Source: Excoecaria cochinchinensis (Eukaryota > Streptophyta > Magnoliopsida > Malpighiales > Euphorbiaceae). From it: a DNA stretch of 64,000 bases. The notes beneath the pieces were generated by a model. The model saw only the letters and a program-made list of their open reading frames with translations, was not told the DNA's origin and made no database searches. A program made the position numbers and the translations under genes. The stretch lies in NCBI GenBank assembly GCA_947683425.1, contig CANTUQ010000035.1:6185001-6249000 (forward strand), read 5' to 3'. Each line of letters starts with the position of its first letter. Within the stretch, counting starts at the first letter, position 1. Below are positions 47,045-59,006 of the stretch, piece by piece.

Positions 47045-49611
47045 ATCGCTTTTGGGCAGGCCGTGGTTCCATAAGCTTGGGGGAGTGCCATCCTCGTTGC
47101 ATCAGATGATTAAGATCCCACATGAGGGGCAAGTCGTGAAAATTAGGGCTGCGAGGGAGAATCAGTTATCCATTCTGGAGATTGCAAAATAGACTTTTAA
47201 TGGGTTCCATGTGGCCGTGATTGGTCAGGAAGAGGACGTCACAGGAAGCCCTCAGGTGGTCAACATGATGAAGAGGATGTCCTTTCTGCCCGGAGACGGG
47301 CTGGGCAAGAATTCTCAGGGGCCTCAAGCTTCCATAGCTACGAGAGGTCAGAAAGATAAGAAAGGCCTCGGATATGAGAGCACTATAATGAAGAGCAAGA
47401 GGGCAGTAAGTGGGATCCCTCATACTAAGGACAGTTTCATGCCAGCCAGTTTTACTATGTGCCTATGCAAGGGAAATCGAGCCTCAATGGTAGGATGGAA
47501 GAATTATACTAGGATTTGAGGTCTTTAATGATGCCTTCAATTGGGACATTGGAATGATCAAGCCAATACAAGGTTTTTGGGATGAAGAAATCTTGACCAA
47601 GGGGATAGTCTGGGACTGAGAAGCACCCGAGGAGATTATCACCAAGAGGTTAATGGCCACCCGAGTAAAGGGGAAAGGGAAGATGGAAGACGAAGCTGCA
47701 GGAGACTGCAGTGCCTCCAAAATGCTAGTTGGATTCACAACTGTTGGCTACAACATCTGCATCGACAGAGAAAGAAATGGATGATAATTTAGATTTTCTT
47801 TTTATGCCAGAACTCTTCAATAATATTGATGACTTTTCCAGTTCAATTAATAATATGAACAATTTTGCTTACTTGTGCGATATTTCTAATGATTTGACAA
47901 TGCATAATCATGATCATGACTCATTCCTATTTGACACTGATTCAACTGATGCCATTCCATTTAATCTCGAAACTTCAAAAAACCTGAAGACAATCTTAAT
48001 AGCATCTAACGTAACTCCTGAAGAGAGAATAGAATTTGAGAGAATTTTAAGAAAATATGAAAAAGTCTTTGCCTGGACCTATGAAGACATGCTAGGAGTC
48101 GGTCAAGAAATCACTGAACACGCTATCCCAATGTATCCTGATCACAAGCCGGTCAAACAGAAGCTCAGAAGACTTAGGCCAGAATGGGCTGAGAAAGTGA
48201 AAGAAGAGATCCACAAGCAGATCGAGGCTAAGTTTCTGATTGAAGTACAGTATCCAACTTGGTTGGCCAATGTCATCTCGTTAGCCAAGAAAAATGGCAA
48301 AGTACGTGTATGTGTGGACTACCGAGATTTGAACAAAGCCTGTCCTAAAGATGACTTCTTGTTACCGCACATCAATGTATTAATAGATAGTGTGGCAGCT
48401 TGCATGATGTATAGCTTCGTGGACAGGTATGCAGGGTACAACAAGATTCTCAACAAAATAGTTGATCGGATCAAGATAGCTTTCATCATAGAGTGGGGAA
48501 CATTCGCCTACAGAGTTATGCCGTTTAGTGAAACCTATCAGAGGATGGCTACCAGGATCCTCGAGGACTTGATCCATAAGGAAGTGGAGGTATATGTCGA
48601 TGACATGATGATCAAGTCGGCCACTTTGAAGCTCTAGAGAAGTTTTTTCAGAGGATCAACAAGTACAATTTGCGGTTGAACCCTAAGAAGTGCATTTCCG
48701 GGGTTACCTCAAGAAAGCTGTTAGGACACGTGGTCAGTTAGAGAGGGATTGAAATCGACCCAAACAAAGTCAATACCATTAGGGAAATGCCAGTGCCTCA
48801 GAAAGAGAAGGAAGTCAGGAGTTTTTTGGGCAAGTTGCAATATGTCAGCAGGTTCATCACCAAGCTCACTTCAATCTGTGAGCCGATCTTCAAGCTGCTC
48901 AGAAAAGACCAGCCTGTGGTATGGAATGAAGACTGTCAAAAGGTTTTCGATACAATTAGAGAATACTTGATGAATTTTCCAGTTCTGAGACCACCCCAAC
49001 CAGTCAAACCACTAATCCTATACCTAGCCATGGAGGATAATTTTGTAGGCGCCATGATGGCTCAAGACGACGAGTTCAGAGTAGAATTTGCAATCTATTA
49101 CCTTAGTAAGAAGTTCTTATGAGGTCAAATATACTGAAGTCAAAAAGATTTGCTTAGCAGTGATTTGGGCCTCTAAGAAGTTAAGACACTACTTTCATTC
49201 TTACAAGGTACAAGCAGTCATAAAAGAGAACCCTCTCAGGTACCTACAGGAAGCTCCATCTTTGTTAGGAAAAATGGGGAGATGGCTGCTACTATTACAA
49301 GAATTTGATGTAGAATATGTCACTCGAAAGACCATTAAGGGATGGGCAGTAGCAGAGTTTCTGGCAGAACAGCCCATCGAAGGAGATTCGTTTGAGTTTA
49401 ACTTCCTGGATGAGGATGTTGCAACCATTGCAGTACAAGGTTGGTAATTACACTTTGAGGTAGTGGTTAACAGTAAGGGGGCAAGAGTAGGAATCATTCT
49501 TACAACCCCAGACGGCGAGAAACTCCCACTAGCTAAGAAACTAAGATATAAGGCTACTAATAATGAAGCTGAATATGAAGCTTGCACATTCGGGTTGGAA
49601 GCCTTGATAGT
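47045..49611 (+). pseudogene. pol: Second Tat-like pol, 3' fragment
   Basis: Reading resumes at the protease C-terminus (GRPWFHKLGGVPSSLHQ, 47058-47105). A G-patch-like block follows, with MMKRMSFLPGDGLGKNSQG (from 47266) and a KKGLGY end. The reverse transcriptase frame is open from 47729 to 48637 (RVCVDYRDLNKACPKDDF, YVDDMMIKS). It has lost five residues where the family reads FGLKNxGATYQ, leaving FSETYQ. A deletion near 48626, a 5-base deletion near 49120 and stops at about 47190, 47518, 47620 and 48740 add further damage. The second RNase H starts at about 49447 (NSKGARVGII, KATNNEAEYEA) and is cut at 49611 by a minus-strand Tat LTR. Integrase is absent. Confidence 0.85.
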
Positions 49612-50912
49612 TGTGACGCGTGCCGAACCCCCTGGTGCCCCGAACCGCCCGCTTTTAGGGCTTTCGAGAGAGGCTCGTTAAAACTTGTAAGAAATTACAA
49701 GTACGTCCATTTTGGGTAACAAGGAGGTTTCTTGGAGTCGCCACCCAATAGAATATTGGGAAAGGTCGTCTAGCCTCAGTGAGCCTAAGACAGCGTTGCT
49801 ATGTGCATTTTGGGCAAGCCGGTGGTATCTTGGAGGCTCCACCCTAATAGAACTTTAGGATGGCCCTCTCGCCTCGCGGAGCCTAGGATTTATGTGCTAC
49901 GTCCATCTTGGGCAAGCCAGATGGGGTCTTGGAGGCCCCATTCTAATAGAACATTAGGATGACCCTCTTGCCTCGTGGAGCCTAGGACTATGCAAGTTGG
50001 GCCTTTTTCGGGGATACAAGAGGTGTCTTGGAGGCCCCACCCTAATAGAACATTAACTCTCGCCTCGTTGAGCCCAAAGACCAGAGAAGGTTTGAGACTT
50101 TCCATTTATTCATACCTTGGTTAAGTTTATAATTAAGTTTTGAATTTAGCATTTCATCCCATTTCTCATTCAATTCAGTGCAATTTAATTAAAGCGCATG
50201 GTTGGTCATTTAAGGAAAGCGATAAATAAAAGCATAATTAAAATGAAGCGTATGAAAATAAATTACAACAAAATTAGGGGCGGAATACAACCCCCATTGT
50301 AAATAAAATACACATCATACATAAAGCGGGTTATTTATTAAGGATGAGGACATTGGTCCTCGCATGCATACTTTAAAAAAGAGTGTTAAAGGTGATGGTT
50401 TATTTGGGTATGAAAAAAACTAGGACATTGGTTCCATTTTTATTTAGAAGAAAAACCAAATTAATTAATATAAATATTTTTGTGATTTTCTTTTTAAACG
50501 TGCATAAATAATTTTATTAAAGATTACATAGTAAAATAAATGAACAATCCGAATAAGGAAAACAATACAAACAATCAAAAATTAAGGAAAAGATCATGCC
50601 AAATGAGCCTCCTGGATCTCCCCGTGTGCTCGCGGAAATGCCCAAGCAAAGAAAATAAGTTTTGAAATAAAAATAAACACAAATAAAATAATATTAGTAA
50701 TTAAATTAATAAGATCAATTAAACGCATAAAATAATAAATAACAAATTAAAATAAATAAAATGAGGTGACATCAAAAGAATGATAAATGAATTAAATGTT
50801 GATCAATCAAAATAAATTAAAAAATGCATTATGAATGACAAAAGGATTAAATGATGTGATTGAAATAAATAAAACATGTTAATGAATTAATACAAAAAAA
50901 TATGAACATGAC

Positions 50913-50950
<38 letters not shown>

Positions 50951-52025
50951 AAAAGAACGATATGATGATAATAACAATAACCATATTAATAATGATAATA
51001 ATAACATTAATATATAAACATATTAAATAAAATAAATATACAAACAATAAAATAAATAAATAAATGAAAACAATAAAAGATTTACATGTTAATCAACTAA
51101 ATATAAAGAAAAATAAATAAAAGAAAAAAAAAAAATAATCAAACCTAAAATGTTTACCCTCAGAGTTCGGATTCGATGAAGGTAAAATTGATAATTGATT
51201 TCCTTGTTTTTGATTTGGAAGATTAGAGTTGAATATGATAAAAATTGGAATTTTATTCCAAGAAATAAATATGCTTGGAAAATATGATGAAAACTAAAAA
51301 AATAAGTTAAAAAATGAATTTTGAGAGCAAACAATTATTTTATTTGTCTCGAAATTAATTTTTATCAACAAAATTCCATCTAAAGTTCTTAGAAGAAATT
51401 CTCTTCAACAAAAGAAGAAGAAGAACTGAATATTTGTTTTAGGTGAACACCTAGAGAGAATTGTTGAAGAAGAAGAAGAGAAACTTTAGAAAACCCTAAA
51501 AAATGAATTTTCCCCCTTTCTCTCTTTCCATCTTTTTCTTTTTATATCAAAAGAAAAATGAAAACCTAACTAATTAATAAAAAACTTAATTAAATCAGAT
51601 ATTACTAATTTTAAATTTTAAAAATGGAAAAAATCATTAAAACCCCTAAAAAATGGGAGAGAAAATCAAATTTGGGTGAAAAATTGGAAAAAACTGATAT
51701 TTGGGCGAAATTGGCATTTTTCGGCGGAATAGGGGCGACTGATGCCCGTCGGAGTGCGCGACCGGCATCGATCGCGCCCGGATGCGCGTTGCGCACAGAC
51801 ACTCGCGAAAATATTTTTTTTAAAATTTAACTAAAAATATTACAATTTCTAAATCCCAATTTACAAATCTAATTTTAAAAATATTTTTTTATTATTTTTT
51901 ATTTGTCATTCTAAAATGCAAATTTGACAAGGAAAACATCATTTTTAACCATTTTGCTTGTGAGCAGACAACTTATCATCATTGGGTAACTCTGATTTGG
52001 GCTATCTCAGGACCCGGTGTCTACA
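49612..52025 (-). repeat. 3' LTR of the minus-strand Tat element (2.41 kb)
   Basis: The plus strand starts TGTGACGCGTGCCGAACC and ends GACCCGGTGTCTACA. In minus sense it is a standard TG...CA LTR with TGTAGACACCGGGTCC at the head. It contains a GC island at 51715-51810, a TATA-like GATATAAAAAG (minus, about 51538-51550), a short ATA microsatellite (50911-50949), and three CTTGGAGGCYCCA..CTAATAGAAC.TTA units (49830-50055). Confidence 0.85.
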
Positions 52026-52042
52026 GTTGCCCCCAATTTTGG
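52026..52042 (-). other. Polypurine tract of the minus-strand Tat element
   Basis: Minus sense reads CCAAAATTGGGGGCAAC, identical to 28225-28242, against the LTR head at 52025. Confidence 0.78.
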
Positions 52043-52139
52043 GGAAACTAGTGCACTAGTGCCTAGATGAGCCAAAATTCAGAGGCATAGTGTTATGCAA
52101 CTGTGGCTCGTTCACAACTTGTCCTATCCCAATGTCCCG

Positions 52140-53150
52140 CTGGCCTCTGCTCGGCTTGCACTGTGCGAGGTGTAGTGTTATCTAACTGCAACTCCATTGC
52201 GATTTGTCCCACTGGCCTCATCTCAGCTTGCACGGTGTGAGGAGTAGTGTTCTCTAACTACAACTCAGTTGCGATCTATTCTATCGCGTGTGCCCCGCTG
52301 TCCTCATCTCGGCTTGCACAGTGGCTGATCTGTCCCTCTGGCCTCATCTCGACCTGCACAGTGTCTGTGGGATACGGTGTTCTCTAACCACAACCCTGTT
52401 GTGATATGTTCTATCGCGTGTTCTCTACTGGCCTCATCCCGGCTCGCGCAGTGTATGTGAGATGTAATGTTCTCCTACTACAATCCCATTGCGATCTATT
52501 CTACCGTATGTGCTCTACTGGCCTCGTCTCGGCTCGCGCAATGTCTATGAGATGTAGTGTTCTCTAACTACAATCCCGTTGCGATCAGTTCTACCGCATG
52601 TGCTCTGCTGGCCTCGTCTTGGCTTGTGCAGTGTCTATGAGATGTAGTGTTCTCTAACTACAATCCCGTTGCGATCTGTTCTATCGCATGTGATCTACTG
52701 GCCTCGTCTCTGTTCGCGCAGTATTTGTGAGATGCAGTGTTCTCTAACTGCAACTCGGTTACGCTCAGTTCTACCGCATGTGCTCTGCTGGCCTCGTCCT
52801 GGCTCATGCAGTGTCTATGAGATATAGTGTTCTCTAACTACAATCCCGTTGTGATATGTTCTATTGCATGTGATCTGCTGGCCTCGTCTCGGCTCGCGCA
52901 GTTTTTGTGAGATGCAGTATTCTCTAACTGCAACTCGGTTGCGATCTGTTCTACCGTCTGTGCTCTGCTGGCCTCGTCTCGGCTCGCGCAGCGTCTATGG
53001 GATGCGGTGCTCTCTAACCACAACCCTATTGCGATATGTTCTATCGCGTGTACTCTGCTGGCCTCGTCCCAGCTCGCGCAGTGTCTGTGAGATGCAGAGT
53101 TCTCTAACTGCAACTTTGTTGCGATCTGTTCTATCGCATGTGATTGAACG
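52140..53150 (-). repeat. 90-bp tandem repeat array
   Basis: TCTCTAAC (or a one-base variant) recurs at exactly 90-base spacing at 52381, 52471, 52561, 52651, 52741, 52831, 52921, 53011 and 53101. Irregular earlier copies occur near 52178 and 52251. Each unit also has TGGCCTCGTC and GGCTCGCGCAGT. Because 90 is divisible by three, frames on both strands stay open (52838-53221 minus, 52864-53253 plus). They show 30-residue repeats and no independent sign of coding. Confidence 0.92.
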
Positions 53151-53164
53151 TTCTGTCTTCCTAG

Positions 53165-54062
53165 CCGCTTCTGGGCTTGCACAACATAACCTTGGTAACC
53201 TCCGACCGATCTGTGTAACATCTTATCTACTAACTATTATCCGGTCAGTGTAATATCTGCTAACCACCATTCGGTCAGTACAATATCTGATCTACGAACC
53301 ACCATCTGGTCAGTACAATATTTGATCTGCTAACCACCATCTGGCTAGTACAATATCTAATCTGCTAACCGCCATCCGGTCAATACAATATTTGATCTGC
53401 TAACCACCATCCAGTCAGTACAATATCTGATCTGCTAACCACCATCCGGCTAGTATAATATCTGATCTGCTAACCACTATCCGGTGAGTATAATATCTAA
53501 TCTGCAAACCACCATCTAGCTAGTACAATATCTAATCTGCTAACCACCATCCGGCTAGTACAATATCTGATCTGCTAACCACCATCCGGCTAGTATAATA
53601 TCTTATCTGCTAACCACCATCCGATCAGTATAATATCTGATCTGCTAACCACCATCCGGCTAGTACAATATCTGATCTGCTAACCACCATCCGGCTAGTA
53701 CAATATCTGATATGCTAACCACCATCCGGTCAGTATAATATCTGATCTGCTAACCACCATCCGGTCAGTATAATATCTTATCTGCTAACCACCATCCCGT
53801 CAGTACAATATCTGATCTGCTAACCACCATCCGGCTAGTATAATATCTGATCTACTAACCACCATCCGGCTAGTACAATATTTGATTTGCTAACCACCAT
53901 CGAGCGGGTATAATATCTGATCTGCTAACCACCATCCGGCTAGTACAATATTTGATCTGCTAACCACCATTCGGTCAGTATAATATCTGATCTGCTAACC
54001 ACCATCAGGCAAGTACAATATCTGATCTACTAACCACCATCCAGTTAGTATAATATCTGATT
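53165..54062 (-). repeat. 35-bp tandem repeat array
   Basis: TAACCACCAT recurs at exact 35-base spacing (53261, 53296, 53331, 53366, 53401 and onward), about 24 copies in all. The unit contains AATATCTGATCTGC and CCGGCTAGTAC or CCGGTCAGTAT. There are no unique spacers, so it is a minisatellite. Confidence 0.92.
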
Positions 54063-55870
54063 ATTGACCATCCTTAGGTCGGCATGGTGACTCGCTTGTC
54101 ATTGTCTTTACTGGTGCTTATCTTGAACCTCTTTTTTTCTATAACAAAGGCAAAGCAAATGTGTGGGGTATATAAAAGGGATGCATACCTGTGGCAGTAC
54201 ATACCTGTTAGGGTTGATGTCAGACGGGTGCCCCCTGAATGACGGTTGGTTGCTCCTTGGATAATTGTTGACGGAATATCATCCTCTTGGATTTTCACCA
54301 AGTCATTTCCAGACTTCCAAAGCACAGATGCCATTCTCTTAATTGTACCGACTGTGACATGCACGATACTGATTCCTCTATCATCTCCAACGTAGCCTCC
54401 TTGTTGAAAAGACCTGCGTACTTCTCAAGAGGGTGAGAGAATTTGATGTTGAGCCTCTAGAGAGGAAAATAGATTTGAGCTTTCTTAGAGAAAAAATAGA
54501 TTGGAGGTTTTGCTTGCCTGCAGGCAGATAAGTTTCAATGTCTTTGGCGTCTCTTAAAATGATTTTTTTTTGTTTCATTTTTTGTAAATTTTTGGATTTT
54601 CACATTTTGGATGTATTTGAATTTTACAGTATGTTGGATTTTCAAGGCCTTGAAATATATCTTCTTCTTTTTTGTTTTGTTGTTTTGTTTTGTTTGTTTT
54701 TGTTATTTTTTGTTTGTTTTTTGTTGTTTTTGTTTTTTTTGTTTGAAGAGTTATATTCTTTGTACATTTGAATTTGGACTTTGTACACTTTGCATGATGT
54801 GTGTGAGTGTACATCTTATGATAGAGAAACTTACCTAGTTGCTCCCGGCATGGCGTGCATGAGTAGGCTTGCTCTTTTAAATGTCGTCTTGGGAGCAAGT
54901 CTGCGAGATTCCATTCTTGTGAGGACTTGATCTTGATCTGATTGTTCGGCGTGGATGAGCACCAATGTAGAGTTGAAGTTGTACCCCGGCCCACTTTTGC
55001 GTCTGATTGCCTCCAACTAAAGTATGTGTGGGTAGTCCGGCTTCTCAAAGGATCTTCTTTTCTATAGATTTGTGTGATTCTGGATTGCCCTTAGCATGGT
55101 GTGCCTGGATAGACTTGTTCTTCTGGGTGTTCCACCTCTGTACATATTCACCTGATTTTATGCCGGACACAGTGGCCGATAATGTTGAGCTGAACCCATC
55201 TCTTCGATCACCCTTGCTCATGAGGTCTATTCGATCCTTTCCTTCTGAGTCATGTTCACAGCAATATATACAAAAGATTGTGCGTGCGTATGGAATCATG
55301 TGTGTGAAATATACATACAAAACTATATACAAGAAACACATGGAAAGGATTAATGTACAAAAATTATGTGTACGCAACTATACGTGTAAAGGATTGAAGG
55401 CACGTGATATGCAGGGGGATATGCAAAAGATCTATGCATGCGAGATGCACATGAGATGCAAGAATGGATAGACCACATCTTAGGTTGTTAAGGGCTTCGT
55501 TGAGGATACTGCTCCTACTGTCTGATGCCCTTAAGGATCTAGAAAAGCATCGTCTTGGCTTTAGGGACTCTGACCCACAATCCTTTCAAAAAGAACTGAC
55601 CCGTGTGCATGCTTGCCCCCAGGACTCTGAATCAAGTTCTACATTATGCACTACTTGCCTAATGGGAAGTTATTGGGAGTAATGTTGCCTTATCGCTCCA
55701 AGCTTCAAAAGTCATTATTTTAAAGGCAGTGTGTCCCTTGTGGATTTTCATACTAGCTTTTCTTAGCGGGAAGTGCGTCCTTTTCTGGATTTTCACACGA
55801 CCCTATGCCTTATTTTTGCCTGGGGTGAACCCAACTCACCCCAGTGGCTTTTATTCTCTTTTCTTTTTTC
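54063..55870 (-). other. Tat 3' region without a recognisable gene
   Basis: Contains a T-rich stretch (54545-54760) and short words such as GTGTACATA. The segment at 55725-55865 is the reverse-complement counterpart of 27061-27200. Short frames on both strands show no domain. Confidence 0.6.
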
Positions 55871-55904
55871 CTTTCATATTTTTCTTTCTTTATTTTTAAA
55901 TATG

Positions 55905-56423
55905 GTTGCAAGAGAAACTGAAATTATTGTTGGAACCACCTCCCAGGGTTATTGGTCAATATGCCCCGAGGCACTTCCTTCATCATTAATGGTTGTACTC
56001 ATTGGCGACCTCCGACGGAGGCATTACTAGATTCGGCAAAATAACAGATGAGGACATTAACTTCATGCACGCTTGGCTTCCTCTGTCTGCTGCAGTAATT
56101 GATGGACCTTCGGGATGCGTTCACCTATGTGGGCTTTGCGAGGCCACCTTTTACATTACTGCCCGCTGCGCTCGGCAGCTCGGGATGACTCAGAATGTGG
56201 TGAGACTTCCTCTATCCTTCCGAGGCAGAGTCTTGTCTTCAACTTTTGCTTCTCGCTATCATGATCTATGAGGGAGAGGGCTCAGAAGAGGAATCCCCCT
56301 CATGGAGGATCATCATCATCTTCGGGTAAGAGGTCTAGGAACCCACATGATGAGTCTTCCTCAAGTCCTGCTTCGAGAGGTAGGAGGCAAGGTTTTGCCA
56401 TGGGTTCTAGTGTGGGCAGAGGT
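55905..56423 (+). pseudogene. Unidentified transposon-type coding remnant, possibly plant-mobile-domain-like
   Basis: One frame gives ITDEDINFMHAWLPLSAAV, a GCVHLCGLCEATFYI stretch, then ARQLGMTQNVVRLPLSF and FASRYHDL before a TGA at 56269. A shift of frame continues with a Ser/Arg-rich tail (GGSSSSSGKRSRNP, SPASRGRRQGFAMG). The RQxGMxQxVxxxPxxF pattern recalls plant mobile domain proteins, and the tail recalls the region before a gag knuckle. I am not sure of either. It ends at the LTR boundary at 56424. Confidence 0.35.
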
Positions 56424-58288
56424 TGTAACACCCCCTTTTCCTCCTAATAGTTTAAGCCATGTTTGCCATGTGTATGTGTGCATGTGTGAGCATTTTGGCA
56501 TGTATTAAGGGTATTTTGGGCAAAATGCATGTTTGGTGGGCTTTAATATAGTGTGGTTGCATTTATGTTAGTAGGGTGTATGTACGTTGGGTTGTGTCAG
56601 TGTGTGTATGAGCATATGGTTGTAGTGTGTGAATTATGAGGGTTAGTCTTGTGTGTAGTGTCATGTGTGTTTGTTGGGTGTGCGTGGTCAAGTTCCACCA
56701 ACCAAAGAATAACACGTGGCTAGGAAATAGGAAAGAGGTAATAAAGAGAAGGAGAGAGAAATGAGAACAACAAATTGCTGTCTCTTTCCCGTTTCCTCTT
56801 CCTCTCTTCATCTCCTTCTTCCTCTTTTCTCTTCACTTAGGTGCCTAGCTTAGATTCAAGTGTGGTGGTGGAAATTGATCATTCCCTTGAGCTTAGATTG
56901 GTATGTATTGTGGGTTTCTTCTTCATCTTCTTCCATTGTTCTTGATTTTGTTTAGATTGGGTTTTAATTTAGGTTTTTGTATTTGCATGGATGTTGGGTG
57001 TTCTTGATTAGTTGAGCCTCCTCGCGATCCTAAGGGAAAGGAGAAGGCTAGTGGGAGTGGTGCTCATTGATTTGGAGCATAGGAGTTACAGGTTTGGGAT
57101 TTTGTTTGGGATTTGTTTGTGAATTTGATTGTTCTTGATGTGAATTTGTGATTTATGCATTTGAATGTGATTTCTGGAAAATTGATGTTTGATGAGCTAT
57201 ATTATAGTGTTAATGTTATGGTTATTCAATTGATTTGAGTTATAATGCATGAATGTTGGAGTATTGAGCAAAATTTGAATCCTTCATGATAAATGATATG
57301 CTATGATTTGGAATCTGAATTGTATTACATGTCTTTCAAGAGTCAGTCTAGTGGATAGTTAGGCATACCTAATGGAGTCTTTTAGCTACAGTACTCTGTT
57401 CTGTTTGGACCCCGATCAGGTCCCCATTTGGATCCTCGCGATCCCTAAAAAGTTTTGGATCTTGTTTAAGGTCCCCTCTATAAAATGTTTTGAATGTGAT
57501 AAATAGAATGGTTTTTGATTTGTACCCGTAAGGTATCGATACTGTTCGATTCGTACCCGTAAGGTACCGTCACTATTTACTCATTATCCACTATTGTGAG
57601 TCAGCAGGTGCTCTGTTTATTTTGTTCTGCCTAGAAATGATTGCAAGATTATGATATTCGAATGCGCATAATGATAAGTATGAGAAATAAGTTATTATGT
57701 ATATGGAATTTGCATATGAGCTTCTGAATGTATGTCTTTATTATGCAAGCTGGATTATATATCTGACATGATTATCCGCATATGTCATATCGTATGTGTT
57801 ATGCTTTGACGACCATTTTGAATGGCCGTCCACATTATTTGTGTGTTTCCCCACTAAGCGTTATCGCTTAGCACAGTGTTTTATCCGTGCAGGTGCGGAA
57901 GGTGCTGTGTTTTGGGAAAGTCGCCGCCAGTCAAGCCAACAGAGAAGGGATTAGTGTTAGGTCTATTTTTGGTAGTACTTTATGATGATTCTTTTTGTAA
58001 TAGAACTCTCATTGTCTCAGTAATTTTGTAAGCTTCTGCTCTGTATATTTTCGTATGTAATTATTTTGTAATATCAGTTTGATCATAACATTATTATAAT
58101 GAATGTTATTATATTAATGCATGATCATGATGATGTTTCTCAAAAGTTTTAATTTCGGCTGTATTTTCGTATGTATTGATGTATGAATGTATGCTTTGTA
58201 TCAATTTGTTTGGTGTGACACCCCTACTCCTACGGCATCTCACTCTGATCCGAATGGGTTCGCCTATGTATGGGTAGGGGGTGTTACA
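56424..58288 (+). repeat. Lone chromovirus-like LTR (1.87 kb)
   Basis: It runs from TGTAACACCCCC to GGGGGTGTTACA. Near the sense 3' end are the hairpin CTAAGCGTTATCGCTTAG (57854-57871) and CCGTGCAGGTGCGGA, shared with 4243-4290. No internal region is attached. The flanks (GAGGT on the left, ATGTG on the right) do not match, and they belong to two unrelated elements. Confidence 0.85.
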
Positions 58289-59006
58289 ATGTGCCCATGT
58301 GTGAGAGGAGATTCATGTTTAGTAGTACATTGCAATAATTGATTAAATATCCAATGAGGCCAACATACGGACTTACCTCTATGCACACACCACATCAAGA
58401 ACAATTCATGATAAGAAACTCTATTAAATTTAGCCCTATTAAAAATTAAGGAAGCTAATATCTTGTGCAAAATCCAATATTTTAAATCTTTGATAATCAT
58501 TGATTTAGCATCTCTAGTCCTAAAAGGTGTTTGCAAATCAATTAAAAAGGACCAAAACTCATTGGGTTTAAAGGATCTAGGTGGTTCAATTAATCCATTC
58601 TGTGAAAAACCAAAAATCCTATTCATCATGAAATATATCAGAGTATGAGGTTTACCATCCAACCTAAAATCTAACAAATCTTTATTTTCCTCATCTTGTT
58701 CAAAGTAGTATAAAACTCTAAAATTAAGTCAGGATGAATGCAGTCTTGCATATTTACAAATCGAAATAAACCACAATTGGAGAGCATTTTATTGATAGTG
58801 TTAAACATGCCTATCTGTTCAAGGAGATTTGTGGGAAAAAACTTACATTGCAAGATGGTTCTATCGTATAATGCAATAAATCTGCTTCCTTTGTCAACAG
58901 AGAAAATGGAGAACCCAGCTCCAAAGGTGGCAGATATATCTCCCTCTTCAGCCTCCTGTCTAGCTTGTTCAATGTGTGAGGCTGAGGGATTTTTGGTTCT
59001 GACCAT
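58289..59006 (-). pseudogene. ATHILA-type ORF2, frameshifted and truncated
   Basis: It starts at the ATG at 59006 (MVRTKNPSASHIEQAR). It reads through LYDRTILQCKFFPTNLLEQI and LEFYTTL, shifts frame near 58675, and continues with FRLDGKPHTLIYFMMNRIF, KDLKYWILHKIL and HELFLMWCVHRGKSVCW. It ends at HGHIV where the LTR begins. It has fewer stops than its relative at 13330-14484, including intact Gln and Trp codons where that copy has stops. Confidence 0.75.

Larger units (their letters stand above)
49612..55870 (-). mobile_element. Tat-like element, minus strand: 3' LTR and 3' region
   Basis: The LTR (49612-52025) is followed, reading rightward, by polypurine tract, two tandem arrays and a segment matching the reverse complement of 27061-27200. 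No pol is seen before the sequence changes at about 55870. It interrupts the second Tat pol at 49611. Its own 5' portion is missing. Confidence 0.75.

Noticed and set aside
51624..51830. GC-rich stretch as a CpG-island promoter of a host gene
   Set aside because: It is internal to a Tat LTR (49612-52025) with no gene downstream other than transposon sequence.
52838..53253. Open frames of about 128 residues on both strands with 30-residue repeats
   Set aside because: The frames are by-products of a 90-bp tandem array; both strands are open and no start context or homology supports a protein.
53165..54062. CRISPR-like regular 35-bp repeats
   Set aside because: Copies are directly adjacent with no spacers, and the DNA is plant repeat DNA; it is a minisatellite.
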